This document shows positions 1 to 8,564 of a DNA stretch of 64,000 nucleotides, one piece after another. Under the pieces are notes generated by a model. It was not told the DNA's origin. It worked only from the letters and a program-made list of their open reading frames with translations, and made no database searches. The position numbers and the translations under genes are program-made. Positions within the stretch are counted from its first letter, which is position 1. Every line of letters begins with the position of its first letter. Location: assembly GCA_045107085.1 (NCBI GenBank), contig JBGCFT010000094.1:18322-82321 (forward strand), in the 5' to 3' direction. Source of the DNA: NORP309 sp045107085. GTDB lineage: Bacteria > Pseudomonadota > Gammaproteobacteria > Xanthomonadales > Marinicellaceae.

Positions 1-1181
1 GCAGATGCAAAATAAACTTTTTTAGCGCCAGCTTCTCTTGCCATTTGTATAATTTGCGTTGAAGTTGTTCCTCTAACAATAGAATCATCTACCAACAATA
101 CAGTTTTTCCCCTAAACTCTAAATCTATGGCATTGAGTTTTCGTCTGACCGATTTAACTCTTTCTTCTTGGCCAGGCATGATAAATGTCCGTCCAATATA
201 TCTGTTTTTAACAAAACCCTCTCTGAACTTTACACCAAGTCTGTATGCTAAAGGAATAGCACTGGTTCTCGAAGTGTCAGGGATTGGAATGACCACATCA
301 ATGTCATGTTCTGGCATTTCATTCAATATTTTATCTGCCAGCGTTTCTCCCATTCTTAAACGGGCTTTATGCACCGAGATATCATCAATGATTGAATCTT
401 CCCTAGAAAAATAAACAAACTCAAAAATGCAAGGTGTGTGAGGCTTTGGAGATGAGCATTGCTGCCTAAATAACTTGCCATCCAAACCAATCAATACAGC
501 CTCACCCGGCGCCACATCATTAACCAATTCATATCCATGAAGATCTAATGCTACTGATTCTGACGCCAACATGTACTCAAATTGATTATTGACTTTTTTT
601 CTGCCTAATACCAGTGGACGAATACCGTTAGGGTCTCTGAAACCTATGATTCCATGACCGGGAATCATGGCTACCACGGCAAATCCACCGATACATCTTT
701 TATTTAAAGCCGAAATTGCAGTAAAAACCATATCTGCTTTTAATGATTTTTGATTGTTTTTTTGTAACTCATGAGCCAAAACATTAAGTAAAACCTCAGA
801 ATCAGATCCCGTATTTATATGTCTTCTGTCTTGTTCAAATAGTTCTTTTCTCAACTGCTTCGTATTAACTAAATTTCCATTATGTGCCAATACAATTCCA
901 TAGGGAGAATTAACATAGAAAGGTTGGGCTTCTAATCTATTATCGCCACCTGCTGTAGGGTACCTTGTATGCCCTATTCCCATTTTTCCGTGAAGTTTTT
1001 TAACATTTTCGGAATTAAACACATCTCTAACAAGCCCATTATCTTTTACCAATGCCATTGTTCTGTTATCGCATGTTGCAATTCCTGCTGCATCTTGGCC
1101 ACGGTGCTGTAAAACGGTTAAACATTCATATATAGTAGAGGCAACCTCTGATTGACTCACAACTCCAATTACTCCACACAT
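1..1181 (-). CDS. purF: Amidophosphoribosyltransferase PurF (3' end cut by window)
   Basis: First committed step of purine synthesis: glutamine-dependent conversion of PRPP to 5-phosphoribosylamine in the cytosol. The protein starts MCGVIGVV, so Cys2 is the N-terminal nucleophile of the class II glutaminase. HRGQDAAGIA follows. The PRPP-binding motif VLLVDDSIVRGTTS is encoded near positions 60-115. About 393 codons are visible of roughly 505 expected, so the C-terminal end lies outside the window; no frame break is seen. The start codon directly abuts the cvpA stop, giving the common cvpA-purF pair. Identification is secure. Confidence 0.96.
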   Translation of the reverse strand, partial: MCGVIGVVSQSEVASTIYECLTVLQHRGQDAAGIATCDNRTMALVKDNGLVRDVFNSENVKKLHGKMGIGHTRYPTAGGDNRLEAQPFYVNSPYGIVLAHNGNLVNTKQLRKELFEQDRRHINTGSDSEVLLNVLAHELQKNNQKSLKADMVFTAISALNKRCIGGFAVVAMIPGHGIIGFRDPNGIRPLVLGRKKVNNQFEYMLASESVALDLHGYELVNDVAPGEAVLIGLDGKLFRQQCSSPKPHTPCIFEFVYFSREDSIIDDISVHKARLRMGETLADKILNEMPEHDIDVVIPIPDTSRTSAIPLAYRLGVKFREGFVKNRYIGRTFIMPGQEERVKSVRRKLNAIDLEFRGKTVLLVDDSIVRGTTSTQIIQMAREAGAKKVYFAS

Positions 1182-1805
1182 TTATTGATCCTCTTCAGGT
1201 TTTGTAACAATTGTTTCATCTGAACTTTCTGGTGTTTGATTACTCATGTCTTCTTTTACCAGACTGTCTATTAATTTTTGCATTTCATTTTCTTTATTAT
1301 TTTCCTTATTATTTTCAATAAATGAAAAATATTTAGAAAAACTATCTGGCATTTTTGTTCTCACCCATTCAGATATTTTTGTAAAATGCGGTGACAATTT
1401 AGAATCTTTCCACCACATATCCTCAGATAAAGGAGTGGCTTTTATAAAAAATGTTATAGCAATAATAACAACAAGCCCTCTTAATGCACCAAAGAACATG
1501 CCAAAGAATCTATCAGTTCCAGACAGCCCCGTTTTACTAACCAACTTGCTTATGATGAAATTGATCATACCGCCTAAGATTAATGCAGTAATAAAAATGC
1601 CAACAAAAGCTATTAAATGCCTGGCTGAAGCCAATTCAATGAAGCCAGAAATGGCATCTGCACCTAAATCTACAAAATGGTAAGCAGCCCAAAAGGCTCC
1701 AATCCAAATCAGCAGTGAAAACACTTCCTTAATAAGACCTCTGAATAAACTAATGATGACAGATAGAGATATAATTCCAATAAATACAAAATCTAGCCAA
1801 TTCAT
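1182..1805 (-). CDS. cvpA: CvpA family inner-membrane protein
   Basis: A 207-residue membrane protein of the colicin V production (CvpA) family. Residues 1-125 hold about four hydrophobic helices starting at MNWLDFVFIGIISLSV, with a Gly-rich FFGMFFGALRGLVV segment typical of the family. The last 70 or so residues are polar and charged (an Asn/Glu-rich stretch) and probably cytoplasmic. It overlaps dedD by one base (TAATG) and abuts purF, so the three genes are probably translationally coupled. In other bacteria the family is needed for colicin V export and envelope stress resistance; the molecular activity is not known. Confidence 0.92.
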   Translation of the reverse strand: MNWLDFVFIGIISLSVIISLFRGLIKEVFSLLIWIGAFWAAYHFVDLGADAISGFIELASARHLIAFVGIFITALILGGMINFIISKLVSKTGLSGTDRFFGMFFGALRGLVVIIAITFFIKATPLSEDMWWKDSKLSPHFTKISEWVRTKMPDSFSKYFSFIENNKENNKENEMQKLIDSLVKEDMSNQTPESSDETIVTKPEEDQ

Positions 1806-2821
1806 TAATTAATCACCTTTTGTTTTTCATGAGGCTTAATAATACTATCTAATTTTAGAGAGTTTTTAACATTAACTTGAATACCCATGGCTTCTTCTCT
1901 TGTCGCATATGGCCCTATTCTAACTCTGTACATTATTTTATTAGTGGTACTGGTTATTTCATCAACAAAAGTGACAAAACCTTTTGCACGTATTTTATCT
2001 CTGAGTTTAAAAGAGTTTTCCTTGTTTGCAAAACTTCCTATTTGTAATATCCAACCTGTATCTATCATAGATTCTGCCAATAATGCATCATTTTCACTCA
2101 AGGAAATAACTGTTGGTTGACCTATGTTTAATTTTAATTTTTGAATAGAATTAATGATTCTGGTAGCTTCAGATTTAGAATTAATCTGTTGAGAATAGAC
2201 AGTGTATAAGTTTTTATCTTTAGCCTCCTCTACACTAGCGCTATAACCACCATTCACAATTCTCGTTTTAAGTTGTTGGGCATTTTTTTGTTGAGAAAAA
2301 ACACCATACTTTACTCTATAAGCTACTATTGCTTCATCTTTTTTTATACTTGAAATAGGCTCTTCTTTCACTGGCTTTTCAGCAGGCTTTTCTATTTCAT
2401 CTGACTTATTTGGCTTATCTGTTGAGTTGACTTGATCTACTTTTACAGCCGTCGGATCTGTCTGTTCATCTGAATTTGGAACGGTAGCTTCTTGTTTTGG
2501 GGTGTTTTCTGTTTTAGTATTATCAACCACATCAAGGATAGTTTCTTGTTTTTCTATGATTGAATTGTTATTTGCGTTTTCTGTCTCTTGATCGATGCTA
2601 CTCGTGATTTCTTTATTATCTGCTACTTTGACGTCAGTATAATTACCTGTATCTATATTGATAACTTTGTTTTTTAAGTCTTCAGGTTCATTTGGGATAT
2701 TAATTGTAATGGACTGATTTTGACTATTATTTGAGTTATCGAATAACATAGGAATAAAAATAACCGCTAAAGCTATAATCACCGATGCTCCAACTAGTCT
2801 TTGTTTTAATGCAAGTTCCAT
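1805..2821 (-). CDS. dedD: DedD-like SPOR-domain cell division protein
   Basis: A 338-residue bitopic inner-membrane protein. It has a short cytoplasmic start, one transmembrane helix (about residues 9-27, LVGASVIIALAVIFIPMLF), a long low-complexity periplasmic linker rich in Asn, Thr, Glu and Lys, and then two SPOR-like repeats (about 165-240 and 255-332; the second contains WILQIGSFANKENS and YRVRIGPYATREEA). SPOR domains bind denuded septal glycan. E. coli DedD has one such domain, so the apparent duplication is unusual. It lies between hisS (9 bp upstream) and cvpA (1-base overlap). Confidence 0.85.
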   Translation of the reverse strand: MELALKQRLVGASVIIALAVIFIPMLFDNSNNSQNQSITINIPNEPEDLKNKVINIDTGNYTDVKVADNKEITSSIDQETENANNNSIIEKQETILDVVDNTKTENTPKQEATVPNSDEQTDPTAVKVDQVNSTDKPNKSDEIEKPAEKPVKEEPISSIKKDEAIVAYRVKYGVFSQQKNAQQLKTRIVNGGYSASVEEAKDKNLYTVYSQQINSKSEATRIINSIQKLKLNIGQPTVISLSENDALLAESMIDTGWILQIGSFANKENSFKLRDKIRAKGFVTFVDEITSTTNKIMYRVRIGPYATREEAMGIQVNVKNSLKLDSIIKPHEKQKVIN

Positions 2822-2830
2822 TATTTTCTC

Positions 2831-4120
2831 CTACTTAAATTCTGACAATGCATCTACAAAATCTTCAAAACTTAGCTGCTTTTGCCCAAAATTCATATCA
2901 TTTAAAGATTTAAGCGTAATGATATCGTTTTCAATTTCATTCTCACCGATAATTATAGCGAATTGTGCGGCTAATTTGTCAGCTTTTTTAAATTGTGATT
3001 TAAAACTTGCTGGACTTTGGTTGACTAACAAATTGAGTTGAGGCAATGCTTCCCTTATATTTTCTGAAAGTTTATTAATGTATTTTAGGTGAATTGATTT
3101 ATCAATCACCATGTAAGCATCAATTTTGTTATCACGCTCCCAAAGGTTTAAATCTTTAATCAATTCAACAATTCTATCAACTCCCATGGCAAAACCTACT
3201 GCAGGTGTGTGTTGCCCTCCTTGAAGCTCAACTAATGAATCGTATCTTCCTCCTCCACAAATTGTACCTTGAGATCCTAAATCTTTTGTAATCCATTCGA
3301 ACACCGTTCTAGAATAATAATCCAAACCTCGTACTAGTTTATTGTTAACGATGTATTCAACTCCACACGCATCAAGTATCTGTTTTAGTTGTTTAAAATG
3401 TTCTACAGATTCTTCATCAAGAAAATTTTCCAATACAGGAGCATTGTTAATAATTTCTTGCATGGCAGGATTTTTAGAATCTAAAATTCTTAACGGGTTT
3501 GATTCTAATCTTGCCAAAGCATCATCATCTAATTGATTAATATGGTTTTTAAAATATGCAATCAATACTTTTCTGTACTCTAACCGCGCCTGAGTTGTTC
3601 CTAATGAGTTGATTTCTAATGTAATATTAGGTAATCCAATTTTTTTCCACAATCTTGATGACATTAAAATTAATTCAGCATCTGCTTGAGGACTAGCTAT
3701 ATTAAAAATCTCTGCACCAAATTGAGTAAATTGACGATTTCTTCCTTTTTGAGGTTTTTCATATCTAAAAATCTGACCTTGATACCATAATTTTTGACTG
3801 GCTCCTCTGTTACATAAATTATTTTGTATAACTGCACGAACACATCCAGCAGTTCCTTCAGGTCTCAAACTCATCGGTAATCCAGACCGGCTTTCAAAAC
3901 TAAACATCTCTTTTTCAACAACATCGGTCGCTTCACCAATAGCAGAATTAAACAAGGCAGTTTCTTCAACTATCGGAAATCTAATTTCACTGAACGAGTA
4001 AGAATGGAAAATTTGGGATATGATTTTTTCAAGTCTTTGCCAAATCCAAACTTCAGAAGGTAAAACATCATACATGCCTCTAAGTCTGTCAATTTTTTTT
4101 CTAATCGGCTTTTTTTGCAA
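2831..4120 (-). CDS. hisS: Histidyl-tRNA synthetase
   Basis: Class II aminoacyl-tRNA synthetase charging tRNA-His. Recognisable motifs are RGMYDVLP at the N-terminus, motif 2 with GQIFRYEKPQKGRNRQF, and the His-specific LVRGLDYYSRTVFEW near residue 265. Length is 429 residues against about 424 in E. coli. The only usable start is TTG at 4120: an in-frame TAG lies just upstream, AGGT sits at ribosome-binding distance, and the first ATG (residue 16) would cut into the RGM motif. dedD follows after 9 bp. The usual neighbour ispG is missing upstream. Confidence 0.96.
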   Translation of the reverse strand: MQKKPIRKKIDRLRGMYDVLPSEVWIWQRLEKIISQIFHSYSFSEIRFPIVEETALFNSAIGEATDVVEKEMFSFESRSGLPMSLRPEGTAGCVRAVIQNNLCNRGASQKLWYQGQIFRYEKPQKGRNRQFTQFGAEIFNIASPQADAELILMSSRLWKKIGLPNITLEINSLGTTQARLEYRKVLIAYFKNHINQLDDDALARLESNPLRILDSKNPAMQEIINNAPVLENFLDEESVEHFKQLKQILDACGVEYIVNNKLVRGLDYYSRTVFEWITKDLGSQGTICGGGRYDSLVELQGGQHTPAVGFAMGVDRIVELIKDLNLWERDNKIDAYMVIDKSIHLKYINKLSENIREALPQLNLLVNQSPASFKSQFKKADKLAAQFAIIIGENEIENDIITLKSLNDMNFGQKQLSFEDFVDALSEFK

Positions 4121-4387
4121 AATAATTACCTATTGTGATAGATGAGCTATTTTAAAATAATTCAGTAATTTTTATACTATATTTATATTAAAAAGAGAAA
4201 TTTAAATCAAATTATTAAGTTTGCTGATATATCAATCATAATTTAGGATTCTCATTTATAAAATCCTTAATATGTAGAGTTGGTTTTAAAGTATCACTGT
4301 AGATAAGCACATCAAGAATCTGCATTACATAATTATGAGCTTTGTATTTTTTACAATTTAAAGCGATTAAAGTATGGTTAGAATAAG
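4121..4387. other. Intergenic gap between rodZ and hisS
   Basis: A 267-bp AT-rich stretch with no convincing gene. In many Gammaproteobacteria ispG lies here. A minus-strand frame open from about 4379 to 4236 is protein-like, but its first ATG (4325) leaves only 29 codons and I see no ribosome site. It may hold the hisS promoter. Confidence 0.5.
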
Positions 4388-5299
4388 TTAACTTTCTTGT
4401 GGCCAATTAAAGTCAGCAATATCTTTTTTGGAAAATTCTGATAGATTGATAGATTCGCCGTTAATTGTAACTTTCACATTTTTCTCATTGCCAATGCGAA
4501 AATGTACTGGCTTATCAGAACTTATTGAGATTGAACCGGGTTTTAATAAATCATTGTGTAATTTAACACCATCTGAATCCTCCACTTTAACCCAACTCGT
4601 TTCAGTGGCTCCAATGACAATATTATAATTCATAACACGTTCTTGATCAGTTAAGTCTTCTGATCCTGATTCTTTTTCTGATTCTATGACAACTTCATCT
4701 GAAAGATTTTCATTAAATACTGGTAATGCTATCTCATTTTCGACTAATTTTTGATTACTACTTTCATCGGTAGGAATGAGAGATGAATAATGGAAAGCAC
4801 TGTCATTTTCGTCTGATGTATTTGCGGTATTTGAAAGAGAAGTTTGTGATTCTGGTCTAATTTCTAAATCATCTGATTTGACAATTTCGATATTATCGGT
4901 ATTGGGATTAGCATAATTTTTAAGCAAATAGTACCCACTAAAACAGACAGCAACGACCATGAAAGTACCAATGGCATAATTCATGATATTTTTGGAATGT
5001 CTTTTTAATTTAATTGATTTAGTATTATTAGAACTGGTGTTAATAAGTGGGACTTCAATTTTGGAATGAGGAATTAAATCAATATATTCTTGTGCTTCAA
5101 CACCCAACAAATTGGCATAATTATTTAAATAACCGCGCACATAAGTAAATGCACCGAGCTCTTCAAATTGACTATCTTCTAATTTTCTGATGACATCAGG
5201 GGTTAGTTTTAATGTACTTGCTACTGACTCTATTGACAATCCTTTATCTTTTCTTAATCCTTTTAAATTATTATTCTCTTCGGATTGCATTTTTCTCAC
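4388..5299 (-). CDS. rodZ: Cytoskeleton/cell-shape protein RodZ
   Basis: RodZ links MreB to the elongation machinery in the inner membrane. Residues 12-80 form the cytoplasmic helix-turn-helix (LRKDKGLSIESVASTLKL), followed by a basic segment, one transmembrane helix at about 107-126 (YAIGTFMVVAVCFSGYYLL), an acidic Ser/Asn-rich linker and a C-terminal DUF4115 beta domain (about 225-295, ATETSWVKVEDSDG). Total 303 residues. The listed start is GTG at 5299, overlapping the pilF stop as GTGA; ATG at 5290, with AGTGAG just upstream, is an equally good start three residues later. Confidence 0.92.
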   Translation of the reverse strand: MRKMQSEENNNLKGLRKDKGLSIESVASTLKLTPDVIRKLEDSQFEELGAFTYVRGYLNNYANLLGVEAQEYIDLIPHSKIEVPLINTSSNNTKSIKLKRHSKNIMNYAIGTFMVVAVCFSGYYLLKNYANPNTDNIEIVKSDDLEIRPESQTSLSNTANTSDENDSAFHYSSLIPTDESSNQKLVENEIALPVFNENLSDEVVIESEKESGSEDLTDQERVMNYNIVIGATETSWVKVEDSDGVKLHNDLLKPGSISISSDKPVHFRIGNEKNVKVTINGESINLSEFSKKDIADFNWPQES

Positions 5300-6075
5300 T
5301 TAATGTTGTTTAAAAACTCTGAGCTTGGAAATTTCTTCCTCAGATCTGTTAAATAGGTATTTGCTTGTGTGGTATTTCCTAAGGCATTTTCTATTTCATA
5401 CCCTGCAAATAGTAGTTCGGGAGATGGATTGAATTGCCCTTCTAATCTTTGTAAAAAAGCCCGTGCGTTCATAAAATTCTTGCTATCTTTTGAGATCCTC
5501 ATGAGATAATACAGAGCGTTAGTTTGATTGGCATTAATTTGAACTGATTCTCTAAAATATTTTTCTGCTTGGGAAATTTTCATGGCTTTGTAAGAACAGA
5601 TACCAGCGTTTTCGTAAGCATAGGCTGCTAATTGATATTGAGGGTTATTAACGATCTGCAAATAATAATTAATAGCGTCATCATAACTTCCTCTTTGGCA
5701 TAAATAATTGGCATAATTATTAATAATATCCGGATTATTATTATTGTATTTTATAGATAATTTATAATGTTTAACTGCATCATCAAACAGTCCTTTTTGA
5801 TCGTAGACATTGGCAATCACAGAATGAGCCAGGGCATACTGTGGATTATAGCTAAGAGATTTTTTGAGTTTTTCAATCGCAATATCCATATCTCCATCAC
5901 GTCCACGCTTGAGATATCCTACACCTAAATCTAGATTTACTTTTTCTGGTGACCCTGCTTTAACAGTTTCTATGTTCTGTGTGCGGTTTGAAGTTGATTT
6001 TTTATTTTGAGGGTTGCCACAAGATATCAATATAAATAAACAAGCAAAACTGATAATTATATTTTGTAATTTCAT
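5296..6075 (-). CDS. pilF: Type IV pilus assembly lipoprotein PilF (TPR)
   Basis: Pilotin for the outer-membrane PilQ secretin. The N-terminus is a lipoprotein signal (MKLQNIIISFACLFILISC, lipidated Cys in ILISC). Six or so tetratricopeptide repeats follow, for example LGVGYLKRGRDGDMDIAIEK and YALAHSVIANVYDQKGLFDD. About 259 residues, normal for PilF/PilW. A TTG two codons upstream (6081) is in frame, but ATG at 6075, 2 bp after the rlmN stop, gives the correct signal peptide. The position between rlmN and rodZ is conserved in Gammaproteobacteria and fits the pilin cluster at 21.5-28.7 kb. Confidence 0.93.
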   Translation of the reverse strand: MKLQNIIISFACLFILISCGNPQNKKSTSNRTQNIETVKAGSPEKVNLDLGVGYLKRGRDGDMDIAIEKLKKSLSYNPQYALAHSVIANVYDQKGLFDDAVKHYKLSIKYNNNNPDIINNYANYLCQRGSYDDAINYYLQIVNNPQYQLAAYAYENAGICSYKAMKISQAEKYFRESVQINANQTNALYYLMRISKDSKNFMNARAFLQRLEGQFNPSPELLFAGYEIENALGNTTQANTYLTDLRKKFPSSEFLNNIK

Positions 6076-6077
6076 AA

Positions 6078-7166
6078 TCAAGATACCTTCATTTTAATAG
6101 ATTTTGAACGTCTGGTTCTGTCAAAAAATTCACCTGCCAATTGCCCACAGGCTGCATCTATGTCATCACCTCTTGTTTTTCTTACCGTTGTCACTATTCG
6201 GCTTTTTTCACAGATGTTTTGAAATTTTTCAATGGATTCTGGAAGAGATCTTTTATAAGAATTACCTTTAAAAGGATTAAAGGGTATTAAGTTTATTTTA
6301 CATGGGATTTTTGCTAATAACTTGATAAGAGCTCTGGCGTGCTCTGGCTGATCATTAACATTTTGGATAAGTGTATATTCAAAAGTGATTTTAGCTTTTC
6401 GCTTGTCTTTGATAAACTCTAGGCAAGCATTAAGTAGGGTTTCAATGTTATATTTCTTATTGAGCGGCACCAGCTTGTTTCTTAATAAGTCAAATGGTGC
6501 GTGTAAGGAAATGGCCAAAGAGACATCTATGTCCTTATTTAATTGTTGAATGTATGGCACCATTCCAGAAGTTGAAACTGTCACTCTTCGGCTGGCCAAA
6601 CCAAATCCATAATCATCGAGCATTATTCTTAATGCAGGTAAAACTCTTGGATAATTTGCAAGAGGTTCTCCCATTCCCATCAGCACCACATTAGTGATTC
6701 TTCTGTTTTTTGTTGATTGACCTAGCAATTTAGCTGCAACCCATACTTGGCCGATGATTTCAGCAGTTGTTAAGTGACGATTAAACCCTTGTGCGCCTGT
6801 TGCGCAAAAAGAACAATTTAAAGAACATCCTATTTGTGATGAAATACACAAAGTGCCTCGATTTTTTTCAGGAATATAAACAGTTTCAATGGCATTACCT
6901 TCTTGCATTTGCATAAGCCATTTAATTGTCCCATCTTTTGATTTTTTTTCACTGACCACCTCGGGTACTTCAAGTGTAGTAAAAACTTGCATTTCAGCCC
7001 TCAGCGCTTTGCTGAAAGTTGTGTGTTCATTAAAGTCAGATTGATAATGATGATAGAGCGCTTTCATAAATTGAGCCGCACGGTATTTTTGTTGACCAAT
7101 TTTGGTAAACAGCTTTTCTAGTGCGGCTCTATCGAGACCCAGAAGATTGGTTTTTTCTTCAGTCAA
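6078..7166 (-). CDS. rlmN: Dual-specificity RNA methyltransferase RlmN
   Basis: Radical-SAM enzyme making m2A2503 in 23S rRNA and m2A37 in some tRNAs. The CxxxCxxC cluster motif is CSLNCSFC (about residues 114-121); GEPL and the C-terminal methyl-carrying Cys in AACGQLAGEF (about 340) are present. Length 362. The start is TTG at 7166: the next Met (residue 34) would remove the N-terminal helical domain, and an in-frame stop lies just upstream. It sits 15 bp after ndk and 2 bp before the pilF ATG. Confidence 0.96.
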   Translation of the reverse strand: MTEEKTNLLGLDRAALEKLFTKIGQQKYRAAQFMKALYHHYQSDFNEHTTFSKALRAEMQVFTTLEVPEVVSEKKSKDGTIKWLMQMQEGNAIETVYIPEKNRGTLCISSQIGCSLNCSFCATGAQGFNRHLTTAEIIGQVWVAAKLLGQSTKNRRITNVVLMGMGEPLANYPRVLPALRIMLDDYGFGLASRRVTVSTSGMVPYIQQLNKDIDVSLAISLHAPFDLLRNKLVPLNKKYNIETLLNACLEFIKDKRKAKITFEYTLIQNVNDQPEHARALIKLLAKIPCKINLIPFNPFKGNSYKRSLPESIEKFQNICEKSRIVTTVRKTRGDDIDAACGQLAGEFFDRTRRSKSIKMKVS

Positions 7167-7181
7167 TTGTCGTCTCAGTGT

Positions 7182-7607
7182 TTATCGTGGATTCACTTCT
7201 GTGTTAGAAAAGAAATAAGCAATTTCAACAGCAGCAGTTTCTGGAGCATCTGATCCATGAACTGCATTGGCATCAATACTTTCAGCAAAGTCAGCACGGA
7301 TAGTACCCGTTTCAGCTTCAGCAGGATTTGTTGCGCCCATTAATTCTCTATTTTTAGATATGGCATTTTCACCTTGCAAAGCTTGAACCATTACAGGACC
7401 TGATGTCATGAATTTAACTAAATCCCCAAAAAAAGGTCTCTCTTTGTGCACGGCGTAAAAACCTTCAGCTTCTTTTTGACTCAAATGTTTCATTTTAGAA
7501 GCTATGATTTTAAGGCCTGCATCCTCAAATCTTTGATATATTTGTCCGATAACGTTTTTAGCGACAGCATCTGGCTTGATGATAGACAAAGTTTGTTCAA
7601 TTGCCAT
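7182..7607 (-). CDS. ndk: Nucleoside diphosphate kinase
   Basis: Transfers the terminal phosphate between nucleoside triphosphates and diphosphates through a phospho-histidine. The sequence opens MAIEQTLSIIKPDAVAKN, and the catalytic His is in NAVHGSDAPETA (about residue 118). At 141 residues it matches E. coli Ndk. ATG start. It is the first gene of the minus-strand run ndk-rlmN-pilF-rodZ, so its promoter should lie in the divergent region 7608-7924. Confidence 0.97.
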   Translation of the reverse strand: MAIEQTLSIIKPDAVAKNVIGQIYQRFEDAGLKIIASKMKHLSQKEAEGFYAVHKERPFFGDLVKFMTSGPVMVQALQGENAISKNRELMGATNPAEAETGTIRADFAESIDANAVHGSDAPETAAVEIAYFFSNTEVNPR

Positions 7608-7924
7608 ATTATTTTCTACTCCAATATTATTTAAGAAATTATGTTTATTATCTACGTGTTACAAGAATATATTAACCTAATATTTTAACTCAAAATGATT
7701 TTAAGATAAATTAAAAATATAATATAAACTCATTTAAGTTAGATAATTAATAAATTGCGCGATTATACAGTGCTTTAACAGATATTTCACCGTTTAAATT
7801 CAATAAAAATACAAAGCAACTACTTTTACTTCGGTTAGATAAAAATATCCTTCATACGAACGTTTGAATTGTATATAAAGACTCAATCCATTAAAATATA
7901 ACCCAATTTTATTTGATAACTACT
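7608..7924. promoter_or_regulatory. Divergent ndk / tetR promoter region
   Basis: 317 bp of very AT-rich DNA between two diverging genes, with no ORF of note. It must hold promoters for both strands. On the plus strand the TATA-like sequence GTATATAAAG (7871-7880) sits just after the palindrome at 7851-7868, which would therefore cover the -35/spacer region of the regulator gene. Confidence 0.6.
7851..7868 (+). promoter_or_regulatory. Putative PsrA-type operator palindrome
   Basis: TTCATACGAACGTTTGAA is an 18-bp palindrome with 14 of 18 symmetric positions. On the minus strand it contains CAAACGTTCGTATG, one mismatch from the PsrA pattern CAAAC-N4-GTTTG. It lies about 57 bp upstream of a PsrA-like regulator that precedes beta-oxidation genes, which suggests autoregulation and control of the operon. 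Binding is inferred. Confidence 0.6.
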
Positions 7925-8551
7925 ATGACTGTTTTATCTACCAAAGAAAGAATCCTTAACACAACCGAAAAAATAATATCAGAAAAAGGTTTTTCTAGCA
8001 TTTCGCTAAGAACCATTAGTACTGATGCTAAAACTAATTTAGCCGCAGTCAATTACCATTTTGGAAACAAAGAAAAGCTCATTGAAATGATGCTTGAAAG
8101 AAGATTAAACAATCTTTTTCAGCTGAGAATAAACTTACTTGATAATTTAGAAGCAGGCTCTGCTGCACCATGTAATTTAAAGCAAGTTTTAGAGGCTTTT
8201 ATTGCTCCGGCATTAACAATGAGCAATGACAATCATCAAGGTGGAAAACGTTTCATGCAAGTTTTAGCCAGAGCTTACGCTGAAAAAAGTGAATACTTGC
8301 ATAATTTATTGAGTAAACGATATGCGCAAACAATAAAAAGATTTGCAACAGCCCTTCAGCGCGCCTGTCCCGAATTAGAAGAAACAGTTGTATTCTGGCG
8401 ATTCCACTTCATCATGGGTGCGCTAGTCTATGTTATGGCTGATTTTGGTGCTTCAAGCCGCTCAACAGAATTATCTGAATCGGAATATTTCAATACATGC
8501 TGTAAAGAACTCATTGATTTTTCGATCAGTTCTTTATCTAAAAATCATTAG
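7925..8551 (+). CDS. TetR-family regulator, PsrA-like, of fatty acid oxidation
   Basis: DNA-binding repressor probably released by a long-chain acyl ligand. Residues 4-52 are a TetR helix-turn-helix: ERILNTTEKIISEKGFSSIS, then NLAAVNYHFGNKEKLIE, which closely resembles Pseudomonas PsrA. The C-terminal part has the FWRFHFIMGALVYVMA segment also found in the PsrA group. The start is taken as ATG 7925; a TTG four codons upstream is less likely. 208 residues. The FadE-like gene starts 13 bp later, so regulator and enzymes form one operon. The ligand is an inference. Confidence 0.82.
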   Translation: MTVLSTKERILNTTEKIISEKGFSSISLRTISTDAKTNLAAVNYHFGNKEKLIEMMLERRLNNLFQLRINLLDNLEAGSAAPCNLKQVLEAFIAPALTMSNDNHQGGKRFMQVLARAYAEKSEYLHNLLSKRYAQTIKRFATALQRACPELEETVVFWRFHFIMGALVYVMADFGASSRSTELSESEYFNTCCKELIDFSISSLSKNH

Positions 8552-8564
8552 TTGTAATCGCAAT

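Noticed and set aside
127..414. 95-codon plus-strand frame at the window start
   Set aside because: Lies antisense to purF, which has clear catalytic motifs in the opposite frame.
1246..1683. 145-codon plus-strand frame opposite cvpA
   Set aside because: Antisense to a well-supported membrane protein gene and without homology.
4236..4325. Small minus-strand ORF in the rodZ-hisS gap
   Set aside because: Only 29 codons from its ATG, no ribosome site, and no recognisable family; described as part of the gap only.
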